64,000 nt of DNA, taken from positions 181,320-245,319 of the forward strand of contig NZ_BMOC01000003.1 in NCBI RefSeq assembly GCF_014646875.1, in the 5' to 3' direction. The notes beneath the pieces were generated by a model that ran no database searches, was not told the origin of the DNA, and worked only from the letters and a program-made list of their open reading frames with translations. The translations under genes were made by a program, and so were the position numbers. Source of the DNA: Halobellus salinus. GTDB lineage: Archaea; Halobacteriota; Halobacteria; Halobacteriales; Haloferacaceae. This document shows positions 16,672 through 25,304 of the stretch, one piece after another (position 1 is the stretch's first letter; each line of letters opens with the position of its first letter).

Positions 16672-17865
16672 TCAGTCTTCCTCGACGTACGCCAGTTCCC
16701 CGTTGAACGCGCGTTCGAGGATCCGTTCGAGGTCGTCGGCGTCGGTGGTTCGGGGGTTGCCCGTCAGGCTTCCGTCGTCGAGCGCCTGCTCGGCCAGCCG
16801 GGGCGTCGCCGCCTGCTCGGCGTCCGTTTCGGCCAACGTCTCCGGGATCCGAACCGCATCCCCGACCCGGCGGACCGCGGCGACGGCCTTCCGGCCCTCG
16901 AGTGCGGCCGGCTTCGCGCGGTCGACGTCCTCGCCGAGCGCCTCGGCGATGTCGACCATCAGTTCGGGGACCTGCGGGAGGTTGTACTCCATCACGTACG
17001 GGAGGATGATCGCGTTCGCGAGGCCGTGGGGCACGCCGAAGCTGGCGCCGACCTGGTGGGAGATGGCGTGGACGGCGCCGAGCCCCGCGCCGTTGAACGC
17101 CATCCCCGCCTGCATGCTCGCCCGGGCCATCGCGGTGAGCGCCTCGCGGTCGCCGCCGCGGTACTCCACGGCGTGCGGCAGGTGGGCGCCGACCGTCTCG
17201 ATCGAGTCCAGTGCCAGCGCCGACGTCGGGCTCTGGGCGTTGATCGAGACGTACGCCTCGATCGCGTGAGTGAGCACGTCCATCCCGGTTGCGGCTTTGA
17301 CCGGTGCGGGCGCGCTCGCGGTCAGTTCCGGGTCAACAAGAGCGAGGTCCGCAAGCAGGTGCGGGTCGCCGATCTCCTCTTTCACGTCGGTGTCGCTGTC
17401 GGTGACGATGGTCCAGTGGCCGACCTCACTACCCGTGCCCGCGGTCGTGGGGACGTACGCGGTCGGGGGCGTTGGGTTCGGGACGTTGCCGCCGCCCTCG
17501 AACGTCAGGATATGGCCGTCGTTGGTCGCGAGAACGCTCGCCGCCTTCGCGGTGTCGATCGACGACCCGCCGCCGATGCCCATCATGAAGTCGCTGTCGG
17601 CCGCGGCGTAGGCGTCGGCCGCGGCGTGGACGACCTCGTCGGTCGGGTCGGGTTGGACGCCGGACCACACCTCGTACTCCAGGCCCGCCGCCGACAACGA
17701 CTCGCGGACCGGGTCGAGCACGCCGGCGTTGAGGACGCCCTCGTCAGTGACGAGAAACGGCCGGGTGCCCCCGAGTTCCGCCACGTAGCTTCCGAGTTCC
17801 GATACGGCACCCCACCCGAACAGCATGCGGTTCGGGGCGTTCCAGGCTTCGAGTGACTCTGTCAT
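16672..17865 (-). CDS. Iron-containing alcohol dehydrogenase
   Basis: The protein is 397 aa, typical of the family. It has a GIGGGSSIDTAKA nucleotide-binding motif, PTTAGTGSEVGHW, an Asp/His metal site in ATGMDVLTHAIEAYVS, and AVHAISHQVGASFGVPHGLANA. It would interconvert an alcohol and an aldehyde with NAD(P)H. It lies in the block that includes an aldehyde dehydrogenase, an M81 metallopeptidase, a GlnA-like ligase and a Pot-like importer, so it may reduce or oxidise an aldehyde intermediate of that pathway. It has its own upstream region of 148 bp. Confidence 0.88.
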   Translation of the reverse strand: MTESLEAWNAPNRMLFGWGAVSELGSYVAELGGTRPFLVTDEGVLNAGVLDPVRESLSAAGLEYEVWSGVQPDPTDEVVHAAADAYAAADSDFMMGIGGGSSIDTAKAASVLATNDGHILTFEGGGNVPNPTPPTAYVPTTAGTGSEVGHWTIVTDSDTDVKEEIGDPHLLADLALVDPELTASAPAPVKAATGMDVLTHAIEAYVSINAQSPTSALALDSIETVGAHLPHAVEYRGGDREALTAMARASMQAGMAFNGAGLGAVHAISHQVGASFGVPHGLANAIILPYVMEYNLPQVPELMVDIAEALGEDVDRAKPAALEGRKAVAAVRRVGDAVRIPETLAETDAEQAATPRLAEQALDDGSLTGNPRTTDADDLERILERAFNGELAYVEED

Positions 17866-18013
17866 GGGAAATGTCTCCGCTCCTCGGGTGGCCGGTCCCC
17901 CGAGGCGTTGTGTCCGGCCCGTCGTTAGTCCGCCACATCACTGTTCAGGCTCACATGAATGGGCTGTTAAATGGTGGTCCGGATCGTCTCCCGGCTCCGG
18001 GGTCCGGTCCCGG

Positions 18014-19483
18014 TCACTGGGGATCCAGCGGATACATTGGCCGCCGGACGTGTTCGTAGCTGAACGACGAGAGGTCGGGGCTGCACAGCCCCGGCGCCGA
18101 CACTTCCTTGACGCCGCCGGCGATCGGGTCGAACGCCGCCCGGTAGTGGACGGTGCTTTTGAGCACCAACACCCGCTTTCGCTCGGGGACGATCCCGTGA
18201 CTCCGGAACGCCTCGGGATCGTACGGCTGCTGGCGGTGTGAGGCGACGATCACGTCGATCCCGTCGACCGCGAGCACCGCTGTCCGCCCGAAGGAGACCT
18301 CAAGCCCCGTCGACATCGGTCCCTGGTTCCGGTAGGTGCCGTCGGAGAGGCGTCGGACGTGCCCCTCAACGGTGATCGGGTCGCCGTTGGGCTCGGTGTG
18401 ACCGCCGAGGTCGACCGTGACCCGCTCGCCAACCCCTGTCTCGGCGGCCGCATCGACCGCGGCCGGATCGTAGATGGCGGCGACCGCAGCGTTCTCGACG
18501 CCCGCCTCCAGCAGCGCCGCGAGGAGCACGGTGCCGTCCTGGGCGCTCCCGCCGCCGGGGTTGTCCGCGATGTCTGCGAGCACCAGCGGGTCGGTCCGGT
18601 CCCACGCTGCGGCCGCCGCGACGGCGTCGTCGACACTCGTGTACGTCCGGTCGAACTCGTGGCGCCGATCCGCCGCGGCCGCCGCGAGGTCGGTGCACGC
18701 GCCGGCCGCCTCGCTCGCTGCGGACTCGTCGGCCACACCGACGACGCTGAATCCGGCCTCGGGGACGTCGGCGTGGGCGAACCCGCCGAGCACCGACACG
18801 TCCGGGATCCGGTCGGATTCGGCGTCGGCCGCGGTCGCGAGAAGCGACGCCATCGGCTCAGCGGCGGTCTGCAGCGGCGGCAGCGGCGGGAGCAGCGGCG
18901 CACGGTCGATCACGATCGTCGGCTCCAGGCTCCCGTCCAGGGTCGCCGCCATCGCCCGGGCAGCCGTTTCGCCGGTGTTGCCGATGTCGACGTGGGGGTA
19001 GGTGTCGTACCCGAAGAGGCCGTCGGCGTGGTCGACCATCCGGTCGGAGACGTTGGCGTGGAGGTCGAGCGTCGCCATCACCGGAACGTCGTCGCCCGCG
19101 ACCGACCGCACCGATTCGAGGATGTGGCCGTCGCCGTCGCGGTGGCGTTCGCTCACCATCGCGCCGTGGAGTCCCAGCAGGATCGCGTCGGGGTCGTGAG
19201 CGTCGATTCCATCGAGGATTCGGTCGAGAAACGACGAGAACGCGTCGTGGGTGACAACCCCACCTGGGGTGGCGTTGGCCGCGACCGTTGGGACAACCTC
19301 CCATCCCTCCTCGTCGGCCACCCGGAGGAAGCCGCCGAGGTCGGTGTTGGTGTCGCGGAACTCCGGGACGATCGCCTCGCCCCTGAACAGCGAGGTCGAC
19401 GCGAACTCCTCGTGGCCGGTCGACAGCGACGAGAACGTGTTCGTCTCGTGTTTGAGCCGGGCGAGCAGGACGGTGTCGGTCAT
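18014..19483 (-). CDS. M81 family metallopeptidase (MlrC-like)
   Basis: The protein is 489 aa from the ATG at 19483. It carries M81/MlrC features: an HETNTFSSLSTG N-terminus, ILLGLHGAMVSE, a metal-binding TLDLHANVSDRMVDHAD segment, GYDTYPHVDIGNTGE and a C-terminal DIADNPGGGSAQDGT motif. The family cleaves amide bonds in small molecules, with microcystin linearised by MlrC as the known example. The ATG overlaps the TGA of the aldehyde dehydrogenase gene by four bases (ATGA), so they are co-translated. It may hydrolyse a gamma-glutamyl or other amide in the same pathway, but this is inference. Confidence 0.85.
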   Translation of the reverse strand: MTDTVLLARLKHETNTFSSLSTGHEEFASTSLFRGEAIVPEFRDTNTDLGGFLRVADEEGWEVVPTVAANATPGGVVTHDAFSSFLDRILDGIDAHDPDAILLGLHGAMVSERHRDGDGHILESVRSVAGDDVPVMATLDLHANVSDRMVDHADGLFGYDTYPHVDIGNTGETAARAMAATLDGSLEPTIVIDRAPLLPPLPPLQTAAEPMASLLATAADAESDRIPDVSVLGGFAHADVPEAGFSVVGVADESAASEAAGACTDLAAAAADRRHEFDRTYTSVDDAVAAAAAWDRTDPLVLADIADNPGGGSAQDGTVLLAALLEAGVENAAVAAIYDPAAVDAAAETGVGERVTVDLGGHTEPNGDPITVEGHVRRLSDGTYRNQGPMSTGLEVSFGRTAVLAVDGIDVIVASHRQQPYDPEAFRSHGIVPERKRVLVLKSTVHYRAAFDPIAGGVKEVSAPGLCSPDLSSFSYEHVRRPMYPLDPQ

Positions 19484-20928
19484 CGGTACGGCTCCGCCAG
19501 CTCGTCGAACTCGACCACCACGCTGTCGACCGTGGTGAACGCGTCGGCGCCCTCGAGGCCGCCTTCCCGGCCGAGTCCGCTCTCTTTGTTGCCGCCCCAC
19601 GGGCTCTGCGGCATCGAGACCGGGTAGGTGTTGACCGCGACGAGGCCGTGGTCCAGCCGCCGGGCCAGCCGCGTCGCGTCCAGCCCCTCGGTCCAGACAG
19701 CCGCCGCGAGCGCGTACGGCGAGTCGTTGGCGACCGCGATCGCGTCGTCGGTCGATTCGACGGGGATGACCGAGAGCACGGGCCCGAAGATCTCCTCGCA
19801 GCCGACCGCCATGTCGGTCTCGACGTCGTCGAGGATGGTCGGTTCGACGAACGTGCCGTCGGCGAGGGCAGGGTCGTCCGGGACGCCGCCGCCGGTCAGG
19901 AGCGTCGCACCATCCTGTACGGCGCCGTCGACGTAGCCGAGGATCTCCTCGCGGGCGTGCTCGGAGATCACCGGTCCCATATCGGTGTCGGGGTCGGTTC
20001 CGGGGCCGAGGGTGATGCGCTCGGCCTTGTTCACCAGTTTCTCCACGAGGTCGTCGTGGACGGACTCGTGGACCAGACACCGCGAGGTCGCCACGCAGTT
20101 CTGACCGGCGTTCGAGAAGATCCCGGCGACGACTCCCCGGGCGGCGTTCTCGAGGTCGGCGTCGGGGAGGACAAGGGCGGGCGACTTCCCGCCGAGTTCG
20201 ACGTCGACGTGGGTGATGTGTTCTGCGGCGTCTTCAAGTACGCCGCGGCCGACACCGGTCGAGCCGGTGAACGTGATCGCGTCGACATCGGTGTGCGACG
20301 TGAACGCCGACCCGACCGCGCTGCCCGGCCCGGCCACGACGTTCACGACGCCGTCGGGTAGCGCCTCGACGAGGTGCTCGCCGACCCACATCGTCGTCAG
20401 CGGGGCGTGGCTCGGCGGCTTCGCCACCACCGTGTTGCCGGTCGAAAGCGCCGCCGCGATGCCCCGTGTGCCCAACAGCAGCGGGTAGTTCCACGGGATG
20501 ATGTGCGCGGTGACGCCGTAGGGGGTTCGGCGGGTGTAGTTCAGGCGGTTCGCGGCGGTCGGGATCGTGTCGCCGCGTACCTTGTCGGCGACGCCCGCGT
20601 AGAACCGGAACTGCGCGGCTGTCTCGGCGACCTCGCCTTCGGCCGTCGCGAGGCATTTGCCGGTCTCCTCGGAGAGAAGCGCCGCGATGGCGTCGGCATC
20701 GGCTTCGATCCGGTCTGCGACCGTCCGGAGCGCCCGCTCGCGGTCACCGGGGGCGGTCCGTTCCCACCCGTCGGCCGCGCCGCTGGCGGCCGCGATTGCG
20801 GCATCGGCGTCCGAGGCGTCGCCGCGCGCAACCCGGCCAACGGGGTCGCCCGTCGCCGGGTCGGTAACCTCAATGCTGCCGGCGGTCGACCGCGCGCCGC
20901 CGTCGATGAACAGGTCGTATGAGTGCAC
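19480..20928 (-). CDS. Aldehyde dehydrogenase (NAD(P)+)
   Basis: The protein is 482 aa. Catalytic features are the Cys in NAGQNCVATSR, the Glu in DVELGGKSPALV, the FTGSTGVGR cofactor loop and EEIFGPVLSVIP. The TPYGVTAHIIPWNYPLLLGTRG segment contains the conserved Asn. It oxidises an aldehyde to a carboxylate. The gene precedes the M81 metallopeptidase with a 4-bp overlap and diverges from the GlnA-like ligase across 379 bp. In gamma-glutamylated polyamine breakdown an enzyme of this kind oxidises gamma-glutamyl-aminoaldehydes, which would fit the block. Confidence 0.92.
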   Translation of the reverse strand: MHSYDLFIDGGARSTAGSIEVTDPATGDPVGRVARGDASDADAAIAAASGAADGWERTAPGDRERALRTVADRIEADADAIAALLSEETGKCLATAEGEVAETAAQFRFYAGVADKVRGDTIPTAANRLNYTRRTPYGVTAHIIPWNYPLLLGTRGIAAALSTGNTVVAKPPSHAPLTTMWVGEHLVEALPDGVVNVVAGPGSAVGSAFTSHTDVDAITFTGSTGVGRGVLEDAAEHITHVDVELGGKSPALVLPDADLENAARGVVAGIFSNAGQNCVATSRCLVHESVHDDLVEKLVNKAERITLGPGTDPDTDMGPVISEHAREEILGYVDGAVQDGATLLTGGGVPDDPALADGTFVEPTILDDVETDMAVGCEEIFGPVLSVIPVESTDDAIAVANDSPYALAAAVWTEGLDATRLARRLDHGLVAVNTYPVSMPQSPWGGNKESGLGREGGLEGADAFTTVDSVVVEFDELAEPYR

Positions 20929-21307
20929 ACTCTCTCCTCGCGGAGTCCCGTGGTAAACCTTACCGGGTGGATGTGTGAGTGTTTAAATTCGAGCCGTCCC
21001 GGCGGGGCCGTGTGTAGTTACGCGACGACCGACCGGAGAACCGCCGGTGGGTGGGAGTCCCGCCGGAAGCCGGCGCGGAGCGCCGGCGATGGAACGAGCG
21101 AGACGTCGATCGACCCGAAGCGTCCATCCGAACTGGACGAGGCCGCGGTCTCGCCGATCGAGAGCGCGTGCGGTCCCGAGGTGATCGCTCCGTCATCATC
21201 ATGGCTGTTGCTCGTGAACTACCCTACCCCGGCGCGACGGCCGACGTATAGGTGGCCGCAAACCCACGGGCGAACTACTATACTCCGATAGCAACGTGAG
21301 TGGTGCG
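20929..21307. other. Divergent promoter region between aldehyde dehydrogenase and GlnA-like genes
   Basis: This 379-bp gene-free interval carries a TATA-like element on the minus strand at 20981-20990 (GAATTTAAAC) for the aldehyde dehydrogenase. On the plus strand CTACTATACT at 21276-21285 serves the GlnA-like gene. A GC-rich inverted repeat (GCCGGCGC / GCGCCGGC) lies around 21070-21090. No coding sequence in it is convincing. Confidence 0.6.
21276..21285 (+). promoter_or_regulatory. TATA box for the GlnA-like gene
   Basis: CTACTATACT is centred 27 nt before the ATG at 21308. It therefore favours that start over the GTG at 21296. Confidence 0.55.
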
Positions 21308-22636
21308 ATGGCCACACTTTCGGAGTACGACGACGTCCGCGTCGTCTGGACGGACCTCAACGGCGTCGCCCGCGGCATCACGCTGCCCGGCGAGCAGGCC
21401 GCAGCCGCCTGCGAAGACGGGGTCGGGTTCGCGAACGGCGTCGCGGAACTGACGCTTGACCCTGGGCTTCTCGACGACCCGCGGTACGGTGCGGAAAGCG
21501 GGGACATGCTCGCGATTCCTGACACCGACTCGGTGCGGCCCGTGGCGTGGGCCGACGACACCGCAGCCGTCTTTGCCGACCTGACCGACGTCGGCGGAAC
21601 CCGGTTCGATCTCTGTGCCCGCAGCGCGCTCCGCGGCATCCTCGAAGAGCTCGAAGACGAGGGGTACCGCGCGATGGCGGGGGTCGAAAGCGAGTTCTCC
21701 GTGCTTTCGCCCGACGGCGACGGCGGGTGGGAGCCGTACAACGATCGGTGTTCCTACGACCTCAGCGCCGTCGACACGGCGTCGGCGCTCATCGACGGCT
21801 GGATCAACGCGATGGAGGCCGCGGGTCACGACGTCCTCGGTGTCCACCAGGAGTCCCAACCCGGCCAGTACGAGGTCAACCTCGCGTACGACAACGCGCT
21901 GACCACCGCCGACGGGATCTGTTTTTTCCGGCACATGCTCAAGTCGGTCACCCGCCGGCACGGCCACAAGGCGTCGCTGATGCCGCGGCCCTACACTGGA
22001 GAAGACGCAAACGGGCTGCATTTCCACCTCTCGCTGTGGGATCTCGAGGGGTCCGAAAACGCGTTCCGGAGCGACGACGACGACATCGACTTCCCCGCCG
22101 GAAAACACCCGTCCGGGTCGGGACTCTCGGAGACCGGCCGCCACTTCGTCGGCGGCCTCCTGGACCACATGAAGGCGCTGACCGCGATCTGTGCGCCGAC
22201 AGTCAACTCCTACAAGCGGCTGTTGCCCGGGATCTGGGCCCCGGTCAACATCGCGTGGGGCCCCGACAACCGGTCGACGGTCCTGCGGCTCCCGCCGGAG
22301 TTGGGGTCGGCCACGCGGATCGAACACCGGGTGCCTGATTCGGCGTGTAACCCCTACCTCGGGCTGGCAGCGTCACTGGCGGCGGGGCTGGACGGGATTC
22401 GAAACGAGACCGATCCCGGCGACCCGACGACGAAGAACGCCTACGAGGAGTCCTACGAGCGCCTCCCACGGACGTTGTGGGCAGCGCTCGACCACCTGGC
22501 GGATGACGACGTACTGGAAGCGGCGCTGGGGCCCGCGCTTGTGGAGTCGTTCGTGACGCTCAAACGCGACGAGTTCGACCGCTCGATGGATCAGGTGTCG
22601 GCGTGGGAGCGCGAGGAGTATCTCGACGAGTTCTAG
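21308..22636 (+). CDS. Glutamine-synthetase-like ligase (probable gamma-glutamylamine synthetase)
   Basis: The protein is 442 aa from the ATG at 21308. It has GS-family motifs: GVESEFSVL (a metal Glu), QESQPGQYEVNLAYDNAL, NGLHFHLSLWD, a PGIWAPVNIAWGPDNRSTVLRLP segment and the C-terminal IEHRVPDSACNPYLGLAASLAAGLDGI. It differs from housekeeping glutamine synthetase and resembles the PuuA/FluG branch that adds glutamate to amines. That, and its place beside a polyamine-type importer and dehydrogenases, suggests a first step in amine use. The 3' end overlaps the opposing HTH-10 gene by 4 bp. Confidence 0.85.
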   Translation: MATLSEYDDVRVVWTDLNGVARGITLPGEQAAAACEDGVGFANGVAELTLDPGLLDDPRYGAESGDMLAIPDTDSVRPVAWADDTAAVFADLTDVGGTRFDLCARSALRGILEELEDEGYRAMAGVESEFSVLSPDGDGGWEPYNDRCSYDLSAVDTASALIDGWINAMEAAGHDVLGVHQESQPGQYEVNLAYDNALTTADGICFFRHMLKSVTRRHGHKASLMPRPYTGEDANGLHFHLSLWDLEGSENAFRSDDDDIDFPAGKHPSGSGLSETGRHFVGGLLDHMKALTAICAPTVNSYKRLLPGIWAPVNIAWGPDNRSTVLRLPPELGSATRIEHRVPDSACNPYLGLAASLAAGLDGIRNETDPGDPTTKNAYEESYERLPRTLWAALDHLADDDVLEAALGPALVESFVTLKRDEFDRSMDQVSAWEREEYLDEF

Positions 22637-23367
22637 TTCCGCTGTCGCCGCGGCGCGCCGCGTGCCTCCGGTGTCGGCCGATCGAGCATCGGAGCGACGG
22701 CTTGGAGGATCTTCGCCTCCGACCGCCGGAGGTGTTCACCCACCGTGGAGGTGTTCGCGTCGTCGAGCGCGGCCAACTCCTCGATGTTACACGACCGCGG
22801 CGAGTCGTAGTACCCCTCCTCGATCGCCCGGGAGAGCACTTCGAGCTGTCGGGGCGAAAGCTCCTGAACCGCCTGCTTGATCCCGGTGAGGTCGGTTAGC
22901 AACGCGTCGAGGTCCGGCGAACAGAGCGAATCGACGTTGACCGAGCCGATCTCGCGGAGCTCGTCGTGGGCTGTGCTGACCCGTTCGTGACTCGACGCGA
23001 GAACGCTCCAGTGCTCCCGTCCGTTGGCCACCGTTGCGGGGATCGTGGGAAAGCAGTCGTTCCGGAGTAGCACGTTCAGTACCGGTTCGGTGTCGGTGTC
23101 GTAGTCGCCGGCGAGACTGATGAACGCCTTCCGGCGCGTCTCGTCGTACGTGACGAGCTGGCTCGAGTTCATCACCGCGTGGGATCCGAGCCACTCGACC
23201 AGCCCATCGAGCAGGCTCTCGTCGATGCCAGCAGTCTCGATCATGGTGATGCTGGTGCCGGCAATCCGGTAGGAGTAGATGATCGTCGCCCGGAGATCCG
23301 GGTACGACTCAACTAAGTCTGCGGTCCAGCACCCGTGGTGTTTGATACTGAACGTGTATTCGAGCAT
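22633..23367 (-). CDS. HTH-10 (Bat-type) transcriptional regulator
   Basis: The protein is 244 aa. The C-terminus has the HTH-10 domain of haloarchaeal regulators: LTDLTGIKQAVQELSPRQLEVLSRAIEEGYYDSPRSCNIEELA, with the recognition part DDANTSTVGEHLRRSEAKIL. The N-terminal 150 residues resemble a Bat-like sensor domain without clear ligand motifs. It is placed between the GlnA-like gene (convergent, 4-bp overlap) and the Pot-like operon, so it is a good candidate to control the amine block, though no operator is visible. Confidence 0.85.
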   Translation of the reverse strand: MLEYTFSIKHHGCWTADLVESYPDLRATIIYSYRIAGTSITMIETAGIDESLLDGLVEWLGSHAVMNSSQLVTYDETRRKAFISLAGDYDTDTEPVLNVLLRNDCFPTIPATVANGREHWSVLASSHERVSTAHDELREIGSVNVDSLCSPDLDALLTDLTGIKQAVQELSPRQLEVLSRAIEEGYYDSPRSCNIEELAALDDANTSTVGEHLRRSEAKILQAVAPMLDRPTPEARGAPRRQRN

Positions 23368-23438
23368 GGTGTGGTCCGTCTATAGGTGTGTGAACTCAAC
23401 TCGCTTGGGTACATATGCGTGTCGGGAGTCCGCTGTTG

Positions 23439-23518
23439 ATACGGTCGGCTATCGTCACGTGACGGATGTCGACACTCCGGGGTGTCGACATCCGTCACGT
23501 GGTATAACCAACCGAGAC
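23439..23518 (+). mobile_element. Palindromic MITE-like repeat, copy A (diverged)
   Basis: The interval starts TGATACGGTCGGCTATCG, which resembles the left end of copies B and C. It contains a longer perfect palindrome core (GTCACGTGACGGATGTCGAC ... GTCGACATCCGTCACGTG around CCGGGG) than the other copies. Its right end has decayed (ATAACCAACC instead of TATAGCCGAC). It lies between the HTH-10 regulator and the 3' end of the Pot-like operon. Confidence 0.75.
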
Positions 23519-23551
23519 GGATGCCCGTCCCTCCTGACGGGGGCTCGAGCC

Positions 23552-24364
23552 TCACTCCCCGGTGTCGTCCTTTCGGTACTCGATCACAATCGCCCCCACG
23601 ACCAGGAGAATCGAGACGTAGAAGATCAGCGACGCCACAGCGGGCACCACCGGCGTGAACCCCTGGGTCATCCGGCCGTGGATCCAGGTGGTGATCGTGC
23701 TCTGCGGGCCGGAGAGATACGACACGATGTAGTAGTTGTTCCACGACAACACGAACGCGAAGATGGCGCCGGAGACCACGCCGTCGGCGACCAGCGGGAA
23801 GAGCACCCGTCGGTAGAGCGTGAGGGTGTCGGCTCCGAGATCCCGAGCCGCCTCCTCGGTGTTCGGGTCGATTCCGAGCGCGGTAATGGAGACAACGAAC
23901 ATCACGATCGGGGAGATCCACACGAGTTCGCCGATGATCGAAGGGACGAGTCCGTAGCCGAGCCCGATCTGGCTCGCCCACATCGACATCCCAAGCCCCA
24001 GCAGGATCAGCGGGAAGAAGATGGGGAGCAGCGCGATCAGTTTGAACGACTCGCGGTACGGGAACTCATAGCGGGTGTACGCGAGCGCCGCCGCCGTCCC
24101 GATGATCGTACTCAGGACGGTGACCGGGACCGAGATGAACAGCGTGTTCGTGAACGCCCGGCGGATGCTACCCGAGGACAGCGCCGCGTTGTACCACCCG
24201 AGGGTGAACTGGTAGTCGACGATCGAGAAGAACCGGCCGTCGTAGAACGACGCGATCACGAGGCTCACGAGCGGGATCATCAGAAACAGCGCCACGAGGG
24301 TGACGTAGCCGTACCAGATCCACCCCGACGACCGGCCGCCGAAGCTGAGGGTGCGTGTTGACAT
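23552..24364 (-). CDS. potC: ABC transporter permease, PotC-like
   Basis: The protein is 270 aa with about six hydrophobic segments and a permease EAA-type loop (EEAARDLGADTLTLYRRVLFPLVADG). It fits the PotC-type permease of spermidine/putrescine importers. It is the last gene of a four-gene unit with gaps of 2 bp and 5 bp to its partners, so it forms a complex with PotB and PotA homologues. Confidence 0.88.
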   Translation of the reverse strand: MSTRTLSFGGRSSGWIWYGYVTLVALFLMIPLVSLVIASFYDGRFFSIVDYQFTLGWYNAALSSGSIRRAFTNTLFISVPVTVLSTIIGTAAALAYTRYEFPYRESFKLIALLPIFFPLILLGLGMSMWASQIGLGYGLVPSIIGELVWISPIVMFVVSITALGIDPNTEEAARDLGADTLTLYRRVLFPLVADGVVSGAIFAFVLSWNNYYIVSYLSGPQSTITTWIHGRMTQGFTPVVPAVASLIFYVSILLVVGAIVIEYRKDDTGE

Positions 24365-24366
24365 GT

Positions 24367-25299
24367 TCAGTCCCCCCGTTCGGCGATCTCACGCAGATCG
24401 ATTGTCCGAAGGATGACGATCCCCGACACCACGGTGATGAGGAGCAACCCGACCGCCTGTGTCGACCCCAGCGGCCAGTTCTGGGAGTAGCCGAAGGAGT
24501 ACTGGATGTTGCTCGCAATTGTGAAGATCGATCCGCCGCCGAGGATTTCGGCTTCGACGTTTGCCCCGAGGCTCAAAACGAAGACGAACAGCGACCCGAT
24601 CACGATCCCGGGCTTGCTCAGCGGCAGCAGGATCCGCCGGAACAGCGTGTAGCTGCTCGCGCCGAGGTCCTCTGCGGCCTCAATGGTGGCGTCTTCGATG
24701 CTCAGCATAGAGAGGTAGATCGGGAACAGCATGAACGGCAGATACACGTACGTTGTCCCCAGGATGATCGTCGAGCGTTGGTACATCAGCGACGCGTACT
24801 CCTCGATCCCGAACAGCCCGACAATGCTGTCGAGCACCCCGTTCTGAACGAGAAACAGCGCCCACCCGAACACCCGGATGTTCACGCTGGTGAAAAGCGG
24901 GATGATGAGGAGCATCAGAAAGACCAGCTTGTACCGTTTGATCCGCCGTGCAAGCGCGTACGCCGCTGGATACGACACGATCAACGTCAGGGCTGTCGTG
25001 GTGGCGCTCACCGCGACGGTGTTGACGAGGACGTCGCCGTAGACCCCTTCCCCGGAGATCACCCCGCCGACGACCTCCTCATAGGTGGCGATCGACCACT
25101 CGAGGGGGGTTGCGACGATGCTGTTGCCGGTCTGGAACGAGAAGACGACGATCGCCACCATCGGTCCGACAAACATCACAAGCAACAGGAGGCTCATCGG
25201 GACCAGGAGGATCCACGGCGGGGCGAGCAACTCGACGACCCCACCCTCGGAGGCACCGGACCGACCCAGCCGGGTTCGAAGCCGCTGTAGCGTCGACAT
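24367..25299 (-). CDS. potB: ABC transporter permease, PotB-like
   Basis: The protein is 310 aa from the ATG at 25299 (MSTLQRLRTRLGRSG). Hydrophobic helices include LVPMSLLLLVMFVGPMVAIVVF, and the EAA loop is EAAEDLGASSYTLFRRILLPLSKPG. It pairs with the PotC-like protein to form the membrane channel. The start is set by the 5-bp gap to the upstream ATPase gene. A longer frame extends upstream to 25440 but overlaps the ATPase and is not coding. Confidence 0.88.
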   Translation of the reverse strand: MSTLQRLRTRLGRSGASEGGVVELLAPPWILLVPMSLLLLVMFVGPMVAIVVFSFQTGNSIVATPLEWSIATYEEVVGGVISGEGVYGDVLVNTVAVSATTTALTLIVSYPAAYALARRIKRYKLVFLMLLIIPLFTSVNIRVFGWALFLVQNGVLDSIVGLFGIEEYASLMYQRSTIILGTTYVYLPFMLFPIYLSMLSIEDATIEAAEDLGASSYTLFRRILLPLSKPGIVIGSLFVFVLSLGANVEAEILGGGSIFTIASNIQYSFGYSQNWPLGSTQAVGLLLITVVSGIVILRTIDLREIAERGD

Positions 25300-25304
25300 C
25301 GGGA

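Noticed and set aside
20999..21291. Open frame between aldehyde dehydrogenase and the GlnA-like gene
   Set aside because: Its composition (Arg, Ser, Pro) is not haloarchaeal coding-like, and no start or family signal is seen.
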